DNA from: Cyanobacteria bacterium UBA11153
GTDB lineage: Bacteria; Cyanobacteriota; Cyanobacteriia; Cyanobacteriales; Coleofasciculaceae
Length of the DNA: 9,012 nucleotides
Reading direction: 5' to 3'
Assembly (NCBI GenBank): GCA_003511885.1
Contig: DOIX01000190.1
Coordinates: forward strand, 536 to 9,547
The notes beneath the pieces were generated by a model that worked only from the letters and a program-made list of their open reading frames with translations, did not search any database and was not told the origin of the DNA. A program made the position numbers and the translations under genes. Every line of letters starts with the position of its first letter. The first letter of the stretch is position 1. This document shows positions 1 through 6,100 of this stretch, piece by piece.

Positions 1-25
1 ATAGTGGACAGTTGATAGTGGACTG
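1..25. repeat. Short heptamer-type repeat, truncated by window edge
   Basis: Two copies of ATAGTGGAC start at 1 and 15, separated by AGTTG, giving a 14-bp (two-heptamer) period. The words GTGGACA and GTTGATA are the opposite-orientation relatives of the TGTCAAY units at 147-227. The array continues off the left edge, so its full length is unknown. Confidence 0.6.
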
Positions 26-146
26 GAAAACAATATCTATAGCAATTGAATCAGCGTTTAAGTCGCTTTGTTTTCTACAGCTTTTATTGCACTATCAAGG
101 TTTACTTCCTTCTTTATGGCTCAACTACCCCAGCGGTTGCGATCAC

Positions 147-227
147 TGTCAATTGTCAATTGCTTAGAGCGATATGTAACTGTCAACTGTCAATTGTCAA
201 CTGTCAATTGTCAATTGTCAACTGTCC
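147..227. repeat. Heptanucleotide tandem repeat (TGTCAAY)n, cyanobacterial STRR type
   Basis: Two TGTCAAT units lie at 147-160. A second block at 181-227 has six uninterrupted 7-bp units in the order C, T, C, T, T, C at the last base, followed by TGTCC. Because seven is not a multiple of three, all frames stay open, which produces spurious small reading frames rich in NCQLSTV. The array overlaps the last codons of the phosphatase gene on the minus strand. Short tandemly repeated repetitive sequences with a 7-bp period are well known in filamentous cyanobacterial genomes; their function is unknown. Confidence 0.9.
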
Positions 228-1696
228 AAAGATTTTACCTGCATCACCACTAAAGTCATATCATCTCCGTTAGAGTTTGTCGAACCCATAAACTGAGCGA
301 CTTGCTCGAAAAGGTAATCCAAAATCGCTTGGGAGCCTTGACAATGAGTGCAAGCCCATTGAAAAGCACGAACTAGATTATCTTCATCGAAGCGATCGCC
401 TTTGTGGTTAGACACATCAGTAAAGCCATCAGTATAGTAAATAATGGTATCTCCTGGATTAATCTGGAGTTGGTCATCCTCATACTGAGAATCCGCCTCC
501 AAACCAATCAGCATTCCCATCGTATCGAGACGTTGGATCGTGCGAGTTGATGCTTGCCACAACAAAGGCGGATTGTGAGCCGCATTGCTGTAAGAGAGAA
601 TCCGGGTTTGAGGATCGTACTCCGAATAAAACAGAGTCACAAACCGATTAGAATTTTCCAGATCGGCATACATCACCCGATTCAAATGTTCCAGGATTTG
701 GGCTGGGGAGTGACGATTGAGGACTTCTGCTCTGAGCATTCCCCGCGTCATCGTCATAATTAAACCAGCGGGAACACCTTTCCCCATCACATCACCAATG
801 ACAATACTCCAGGGAACAGAATCGCCTTGGCTATCGTTTGCGTCTTTGTTTCCTGATTGTTTTGGTTTGAGTTGGTCGTAATTGGTGGGGATAAAATCAT
901 AATAATCCCCACCAACGCGGTTTGCCGTCTTACACATTGCCGCCAACTCAATACCCTTAATTTCCGGACATTGACGGGGCAAGAGACGCAATTGGATTTC
1001 CGCACCAATTTCCAATTCCCGATCCAATCGTTCTTTTTTCCGTAATTCTACCGTTAATTCATCATTTGCGATCGCAACTGCTGTTTGATCTGCCACTAAC
1101 CTGACTAACTTTTGTCGGGTAGCGGTAAAGCTATATTCCGGATCGGTACTAAATACATAGAGATAACCTCTTTCCACATTCTTGATCAGAATTGAGGCAC
1201 TGAATAACTTGGCATCTGTTTCCAGATATTGCCTGATGCGATCGTCCAAAGACAATGGGATCTCTGGTAATGTTGTCGATGTGGCTAATCGAGTTTCGCC
1301 CTCTCCCACACTAACTGACACTTTCCGGACAGCTTTTTCTATGGCTTGTCGTACATTTTGACAAGCCTTACTTTCCTGACAATGGATTTGCTCTAATCGG
1401 GGTTGTCCGTTTGGCTTAAACAAAATTAAAGCGCTACCCTCCGTATCAGCTACTCGCGCTGCCATTAAGGGAATTAACTCTAAAAATTGATTCAAATTGT
1501 TAAAGCTCCTTAAGGCAAATCCTAGGGAACTTAACAAGTCTTGAATCTTATTTTGTTCTCTGTTTAAGCGCACCACCAGTTCTTTGAGAGTCACAACTGG
1601 CAATCTGTCAGAAATAGCTGATTGGCTATTATTAGGGGAATTTGAGGGTTGGCGGGGAACTGGTCGTGCTGTCATCACATCATGCTTTAAAAGCAT
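218..1696 (-). CDS. GAF-domain SpoIIE/PP2C-type serine phosphatase (RsbU-like)
   Basis: This predicted cytoplasmic protein of 492 residues should be a metal-dependent serine/threonine phosphatase of the SpoIIE/RsbU class, which typically dephosphorylates anti-sigma-factor antagonists (STAS proteins) in partner-switching pathways. Residues about 66-215 fit a GAF-like sensor domain. Residues 215-238 form a charged helix ending in IQLRLLP, the usual linker before this phosphatase. The catalytic domain spans about 238-487, with all metal-binding motifs present: GGDYYDF (262-268), GDVMGKG (301-307), YTDGFTD (421-427) and GDDMTLVV (477-484). The N-terminal part resembles, from memory, cyanobacterial Slr2031-type regulators; orthology is not proven. 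The start is uncertain: the Met at 1696 has AAGGA directly abutting it, and Met8 at 1675 is the alternative. The last two codons and the TGA stop lie inside a heptamer repeat. No STAS or kinase partner is adjacent. Confidence 0.93.
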   Translation of the reverse strand: MLLKHDVMTARPVPRQPSNSPNNSQSAISDRLPVVTLKELVVRLNREQNKIQDLLSSLGFALRSFNNLNQFLELIPLMAARVADTEGSALILFKPNGQPRLEQIHCQESKACQNVRQAIEKAVRKVSVSVGEGETRLATSTTLPEIPLSLDDRIRQYLETDAKLFSASILIKNVERGYLYVFSTDPEYSFTATRQKLVRLVADQTAVAIANDELTVELRKKERLDRELEIGAEIQLRLLPRQCPEIKGIELAAMCKTANRVGGDYYDFIPTNYDQLKPKQSGNKDANDSQGDSVPWSIVIGDVMGKGVPAGLIMTMTRGMLRAEVLNRHSPAQILEHLNRVMYADLENSNRFVTLFYSEYDPQTRILSYSNAAHNPPLLWQASTRTIQRLDTMGMLIGLEADSQYEDDQLQINPGDTIIYYTDGFTDVSNHKGDRFDEDNLVRAFQWACTHCQGSQAILDYLFEQVAQFMGSTNSNGDDMTLVVMQVKSLDS

Positions 1697-1885
1697 TCCT
1701 TTAACGAAGGATAAGATTAGTTAGATTTGCTGTAGTAGCTAGCATATCCTTAAAGGTTAGCTAACATATTTTCCGATTTCTCTGTTAACAAAATTTACAA
1801 GAGAACAAAATTTGCCAGAAAAATGAGCAAATGTTGGTAATTTTTGAAGATCTTTTAAAAAATACACCCTCTTGAGATCGATACG

Positions 1886-1906
1886 ATACTTTTTTTTGAA
1901 AAGTAT
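1886..1906. repeat. AT-rich inverted repeat (8-bp stem)
   Basis: ATACTTTT at 1886-1893 and AAAAGTAT at 1899-1906 are perfectly complementary around a 5-nt spacer. It lies about 190 bp upstream of the phosphatase start. It could be a weak hairpin or a protein-binding site; the AT-rich stem makes a chance origin plausible. Confidence 0.35.
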
Positions 1907-1926
1907 TTTATTCAAATATATCGTTT

Positions 1927-1934
1927 GCGATCGC
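1927..1934. repeat. HIP1 octamer GCGATCGC (intergenic copy)
   Basis: A perfect HIP1 palindrome, the over-represented octamer of many cyanobacterial genomes. Five other perfect copies in this window lie inside genes, at 392-399, 1068-1075, 4206-4213, 5514-5521 and 7491-7498. Their value here is as a taxonomic marker. Confidence 0.85.
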
Positions 1935-2081
1935 AACTCCTCTAATTGCTAATGAGCGTGGACAAGAGTGTGGCATGACCTTCTGAAGGCTCTCTGGAAC
2001 TAGCAGCAGCTACACTAAACCGAGCTATCTCCTTACTGTTTTGAGTACTGTCTCTCCCTGGCGATCCAGTGTCAGTCCAGT

Positions 2082-2129
2082 ATCTCGCGGATAGCTGTTG
2101 CAGAAATCTCGTAGATAGCTATTGTATAG
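2082..2129. repeat. Two 24-bp imperfect direct repeats
   Basis: Copy one (2082-2105) and copy two (2106-2129) are adjacent and share ATCTCG, then GATAGCT, then TTG in register, about 18 of 24 positions identical. They directly precede the heptamer-type repeat at 2131-2162. No function is recognised. Confidence 0.6.
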
Positions 2130-2130
2130 C

Positions 2131-2162
2131 AGTGGACAGGTGACAGTGGACAGTTGACAATT
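2131..2162. repeat. Heptamer-type repeat, inverted relative to 181-227
   Basis: The stretch contains AGTGGACAGGTGACAGTGGA followed by CAGTTGACAATT. Positions 2148-2162 (GGACAGTTGACAATT) are the exact reverse complement of 213-227, so the two copies face each other across the phosphatase gene. Confidence 0.75.
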
Positions 2163-2372
2163 ATCGCCATCTTCATCAAACCGTTTACTCAGGAAGGCGC
2201 TATCGCCTCTCTTCATAACGTTGTTGATGTATATACCGATGTGGCGGTTGCTATATAAGTTATTTCGCTCAGTAGCGGTGTACATGATACCGCTAATTGG
2301 CGATTCTGCCAATACCTTTGTCAAATTTCCCACCCCCTTGGGCAGGGCTGTTTCATTCTCGGTTGAAAAATT

Positions 2373-2417
2373 GAGGGCAGGGGGGCAGGGGAGCAGGGGG
2401 GCAGGAGAGCAGGGGAG
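2373..2417. repeat. G-rich 8-bp tandem repeat (GRGRGCAG)
   Basis: Five consecutive 8-bp units run from 2373 to 2412: GAGGGCAG, GGGGGCAG, GGGAGCAG, GGGGGCAG and GAGAGCAG, followed by a partial GGGAG. The several runs of three or more G on the plus strand could allow a G-quadruplex. Similar GGGGAGCAG-like arrays occur between genes in filamentous cyanobacteria (recollection). Confidence 0.8.
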
Positions 2418-2447
2418 AATGAGGGTTTTTCGTAATAATTAATCCCC

Positions 2448-2467
2448 AATTTTATTTTAATAAAATT
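2448..2467. repeat. AT-rich palindrome, 9-bp arms
   Basis: AATTTTATT at 2448-2456 and AATAAAATT at 2459-2467 are exact reverse complements around a TT spacer. The palindrome sits inside the MITE-like element between the G-rich repeat and the right inverted repeat. Low sequence complexity limits what can be concluded. Confidence 0.5.
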
Positions 2468-2572
2468 TAGGAGCTGAAAATCTCGACCAGGCTGCTTTCT
2501 AGCTTTTTCAAAATTTGAACATGAAACAGCCCTGCCCCCTTGGGGGAGGATGGGTGTCTTCTGAGCAGGAAA

Positions 2573-2881
2573 TTAGTCGCTTAAAGTTTCTACTTCATGC
2601 CGGAAGGCAATTAAAGCATAACCATTCCGCATTTCTGCGACAGCCTGGAGAATGGCATCAGACACTTCAGGGGATACAATCGTCTTAATCTCGATGTTGG
2701 TGTTGTAGCCTGCAATATCTCCCATACGCCTGCCGTGCCCTCCTTCGCCTTGGGCTTCGGTAATTGTGTATCCTGTTACCCCGTTGCTTTTCAGGAGCTT
2801 GACTAAGCGCTCTCTCAATACTGATTCACCAATAATTGTAATTAAGATGCCGGGTTTGATGGAAATAGATTCAGCGGACAT
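2573..2881 (-). CDS. P-II-like signalling protein, SbtB-like fold (orphan)
   Basis: This 102-residue protein has the P-II ferredoxin-like pattern: strand 1 at about 11-18 (GILITIIG), helix 1 at 20-32 (VLRERLVKLLKS), strand 2 ending in VTGYTI (35-40), a T-loop region at 42-60 with QGEGGHGRR, strand 3 at 61-69 (NIEIKTIVS), helix 2 at 71-84 and strand 4 at 87-94 (GYALIAF). VTGYTI and the glycine-rich loop recall both GlnB and SbtB. The canonical GlnB B-loop (TGxxGDGKIF) and the uridylylated tyrosine motif of the T-loop are missing, so it is not classical GlnB. Members of this superfamily bind adenine nucleotides and control transporters or enzymes; the ligand and target here are unknown. No sbtA-like transporter is adjacent. 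AAGGAG with a 6-nt spacer fixes the start. It is 275 bp downstream of the exoprotein gene and probably transcribed alone. Confidence 0.85.
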   Translation of the reverse strand: MSAESISIKPGILITIIGESVLRERLVKLLKSNGVTGYTITEAQGEGGHGRRMGDIAGYNTNIEIKTIVSPEVSDAILQAVAEMRNGYALIAFRHEVETLSD

Positions 2882-2887
2882 GGGAAA

Positions 2888-2893
2888 CTCCTT
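2888..2893 (-). promoter_or_regulatory. Shine-Dalgarno of the P-II-like gene
   Basis: On the minus strand AAGGAG lies 6 nt (TTTCCC) before the ATG at 2881. This near-ideal site supports the chosen start. Confidence 0.85.
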
Positions 2894-2943
2894 AGATATT
2901 TTTTTTAGTTTGTTAATACTCGCGTTACCGTGGGCTAATCTAG

Positions 2944-2949
2944 ATTATA
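2944..2949 (-). promoter_or_regulatory. Candidate -10 element of the P-II-like gene
   Basis: The minus strand reads TATAAT at 2949-2944, a perfect -10 hexamer about 50 nt before the Shine-Dalgarno. A convincing -35 box at 17-18 nt is lacking (TTTGTA is the best available), so an activator may be needed or the hexamer may be fortuitous. Confidence 0.4.
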
Positions 2950-3055
2950 TAACGTAAGTTGCTAGTTACAAATATTGACAGTTCGATTAGGCAAGAAATC
3001 GATATTACGAGCGGAATTTTGGTAACTATAATGAAAAAAGTCAAGGGAAAACACC

Positions 3056-3079
3056 GTTGGCGTAGCCTGCGCGAACCGC
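3056..3079. repeat. Dispersed GTTRGCGTAGC-type repeat
   Basis: GTTGGCGTAGC followed by CTGCGCGAACCGC is typical of the short GC-rich repeats scattered between cyanobacterial genes. It matches GTTAGCGTAGC at 8808-8818 in 10 of 11 positions. It abuts the heptamer array at 3079-3127. Confidence 0.6.
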
Positions 3080-3127
3080 ATACACCGAACACCGAACACC
3101 TAACACCGAACTCCTAACTCCTAACTC
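3079..3127. repeat. Heptanucleotide tandem repeat, MKAACWC type
   Basis: Seven consecutive 7-bp units: CATACAC, CGAACAC (twice), CTAACAC, CGAACTC and CTAACTC (twice). The period equals that of the 147-227 array but the sequence differs, so it is a distinct STRR family. It lies 29 bp beyond the stop codon of the exoprotein gene. Confidence 0.85.
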
Positions 3128-3156
3128 AGGTAGGTTTGGATTTCTGGTTAATCCTT

Positions 3157-6100
3157 TTAGAAAGTGTTACATTCAGCAGGATTATTTCCATCACTTTGGG
3201 GTGTCACTGTTGGTGTTTGTGCTACCAGAAATATCTTGCCATCAGGAGTTTTGACTAACCCTTGAGCTTCGATAATTTGGTTTGGTTGGGGGGGATTGGC
3301 AGAATTTACAGTACCTAAAGTGGGTGAAAGTGCCAAATCGGTGATGACAGCATCTCCTTCAAAAGGATCTGTTGGACTTCGTGGAATGCCACCGCGACCA
3401 GTTACAATAAAGCTACTTTGAGATTTGCGATTAGCAGTACACTGACGGTCGATCATTCTGGTAGGATCGACTAGGTTAAGCGGTAATTGAATTAAGCCTC
3501 GACTAGGATCGATATCAGGTTGTGTAATTGCTACTACACCATCTACCCCAAATTTAGAACTAGCACTAATATCACTTAGCGGAGTTATTTCGTCCCGAAA
3601 TTCAAGACCAAAAATGCGCTGAGTAGTGATGTTAATTTGACCACCAGGTCCTTCAAAAGCATTCGCAATAATATCGCTATTTTCCGTGGGAATACCAATG
3701 ACAAAATCAGCAATGATATTGATATTACCACCACTACCATTGTTTTCAGCTTTAGCACTGATTAAACCACGGTTGCGCATGATAATGTTGTCGGCTACCT
3801 GTAAGCGAATATTAGCCCCCGTACCGGATATTGTTGCCGCTTCGAGACTGCCTTGATTCAGAAAGATGGAACCTGCATCTACTTCTAAATCGCCGGGATT
3901 TCCCGATCCCAGACCGCTTACGGATACTGTAGCACCATCTCGAACAATTAAATCCCCAGTGGTAATTTTTAAACCACCTGCACCTCCACTTCCTTGAGAT
4001 TGAGTAAATAAACCACTGGGAACATCATCTGCTGAAGCACCGATTAATTTCACAGAATCAGAGGCAAAAATAGTCAGGGTTCCCGCATTACCTTTGTCAA
4101 AAGTTCCCGCAAGTACCTGTCCCCCATCTCGCACAGTAAATTGTCCTGTTTCAATCCTTAAATCTCCACCATTTCCCGTACCTTCTAAAGCACTGCTGCT
4201 AATTCGCGATCGCGCCCCTACTGCTACTGAGTCAGAAGCGGCAATTCTCAATCCTCCCCCATTTCCAGCACCACTAGTAGCAGTGGAAATTTGACTGCGA
4301 TCCTCAACTAATAATTGTCTAGTTGTAATTGTGACATCTCCAGCAGGTTGGGAACCTGTAGTACCAGCCTCAATGCTACTATCTCGAATTACTGCCACAG
4401 AATCAGAAGCATTTACATTTAATTTTCCTCCCTCTCCTCCACCAAAAGTACCAACAGATAAGGATCCGCGATCGTGTAAAACTAACTGTCTAGTGTTAAT
4501 CGTTACATCTCCACCATTTCCAGTTGCAGTTTCATTGACACCAGCAGATACGATACTCCTTCCGCTTACATCCACAGAATCAGCAGCGCGAATTGTCAGA
4601 TTTCCGGCATTTCCAGCACCCGCTGTCGTAACAGAAACTCCCGATCCATTCTGAACCAATAATCTCCCAGTATCAATGAGCAAATTTCCGCCATCTTCTG
4701 TGCCATTTGTCTGAGCAGATAGAAAACTATTTCTGTTAACTGTTACTGAATCAGATGCGGTAATTTTCAAATTACCTGCCTCTCCTCCACCCAGAGTAGC
4801 AGTTGAAATACCCGATCGATCTTGAACTAATAACTGTCCCGTATCAATTATTAAATTGCCTCCATCTCCTGTGGCGTTTTCTCCCACATTAGCTGATATG
4901 ATGCTATTGTCTCTGGCTTCTACTGAATCAGAAGTAATAACTGTCAAATCTCCGGCATTTCCAGTACCCAAGGTAGATGTTGATAACAGAGAATTTCGCA
5001 TCACAAGCTGTCCGGTATCAATAGTTAAATTACCTCCATTTCCGGTGGCGTTTTCATTAACAATAGCAGACAGAACACTTTGGTTACTTAAATCCACTGA
5101 GTCAGAAGCAGTAACTTTCAAATCTCCAGCATCTCCAGCACCCAAAGTAGACGCGGAAATCCTGGAATTTTGTACAATTAACCGCCCCGTATCAATAGTT
5201 AAATTACCACCATCTCCAGTGGCTGTTTCCAAGGTACGAGCAAATAACAGACTGTTGCTGCTAACTTCCACTGCGTCAGAAGCATTAACTGTCAAATCTC
5301 CCGCGTTTCCAGCACCAAAAGTAGAAGTTGATACCGCAGAGCCATTCTCAAGCACCAACCTGCCAGTTTCAATAGTTAAATTGCCCCCATCTCCAGTGGC
5401 ATTTTCAGTGACACCAGTGGATATATAACTGTTTCCGCTTACTTCTACTGAGTCAGAAGCGCGAAATGTCAAATCTCCTCCCTTCCCACTACCAAAAGTA
5501 GAAGTGGAAATTTGCGATCGCTCCCGCACAACTAATCGCTGAGTATCAATCGTCAAATTGCCCCCATTCCCCGTGTTTCCCTTTCCCACAAGCGCAAATA
5601 AAGTACTATTTCCACTAACTTCCACTAATTGGGCAGCTTGATTAAAATTCATTACTCTCAAATCGCCTCCATCTCCTGTACCATAAGTGGAAGCTGATAC
5701 TATAGCACCATCTGTAACTGTTAAACTTCTGGTGTTAAGAAATAGATTACCACCATTTCCCGTAGAACCAAGATCCGCGTCAGTAATTAGTGCGCTAGCA
5801 GCACCTTGGTTATTAACTACATTAGAACCAAATTGCCCAAAGCGACTAGCAAAAGTAGGATCGCTACCAGAAATAGTGATACTATCAGTGGCATTAATTG
5901 TCAGATTACCAGCATCCCCAGCACCGCGACTTAATGTCAGAATTTGTCCGCCGCCAAGAGCTTCAAAAGTATTAGCATTGATAGTAACGTCACCTGCATC
6001 ACCAGTGTAACTTAGAGTGTTTACAAGTGCGCCATCAGCCAGACGAAATGCTCCTGTATTAACTGCGATATTTCCTGCTGCACCATTTGCGCCTCTCTCA

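Larger units (their letters stand above)
2329..2549. mobile_element. MITE-like element with terminal inverted repeats, no transposase
   Basis: Positions 2340-2356 (GGGCAGGGCTGTTTCAT) have a perfect 17-bp reverse complement at 2521-2537. The match extends imperfectly on both sides to roughly 32 bp: outwards through C-rich and G-rich runs (CCCCC-TT-GGG on the left, CCCCCTTGGGGG on the right) and inwards to TC/GA. The enclosed DNA of about 165 bp carries a G-rich 8-bp tandem repeat and an AT-rich palindrome but no coding capacity. A non-autonomous transposable element is the simplest reading; a large hairpin that acts in the RNA is the alternative. No clear target-site duplication is visible. 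Confidence 0.5.
1697..2572. other. 876-bp intergenic region, repeat-rich, no convincing gene
   Basis: This gap separates the phosphatase start from the P-II-like gene stop. The 1697-2000 part is AT-rich, presumably contains the phosphatase promoter, and has one small hairpin and a HIP1 site; I could not fix a promoter with confidence. The 2082-2162 part has a 24-bp direct repeat followed by heptamer repeats. The 2329-2549 part is a MITE-like inverted-repeat structure. A 102-codon GTG-start minus-strand frame at 2333-2025 reads through the repeats and is judged non-coding. Confidence 0.7.

Noticed and set aside
147..227. CRISPR array
   Set aside because: The units are 7 bp and contiguous with no spacers, and no cas gene is present.
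46..273. Small plus-strand reading frames across the heptamer array
   Set aside because: They translate the TGTCAAY repeat (NCQLSIVNCQ), which stays open in every frame, and overlap the real phosphatase gene.
2025..2333. A 102-codon minus-strand reading frame with a GTG start
   Set aside because: It runs through the heptamer array (CQLSTVTC) and the 24-bp repeats, its Shine-Dalgarno-like AAGGGG abuts the start codon, and no domain is recognised. The 2163-2333 part is the only piece that could be a relic.
2535..2546. Intrinsic terminator after the P-II-like gene
   Set aside because: CCCCC-AA-GGGGG on the minus strand has too short a loop and no following T-tract; it belongs to the inverted repeat of the MITE-like element.
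2954..2969. NtcA-like palindrome GTAAGTTGCTAGTTAC upstream of the P-II-like gene
   Set aside because: The spacing is GTA-N10-TAC, whereas NtcA sites are GTA-N8-TAC with a -10 box about 22 nt away; here the -10 candidate is almost adjacent.
4856..5428. A 190-codon plus-strand frame and several others antisense to the exoprotein gene
   Set aside because: They are open because the opposite strand encodes periodic, biased repeats; the products (PPSPVAFS-type repeats) mirror those repeats and lack ribosome-binding sites.
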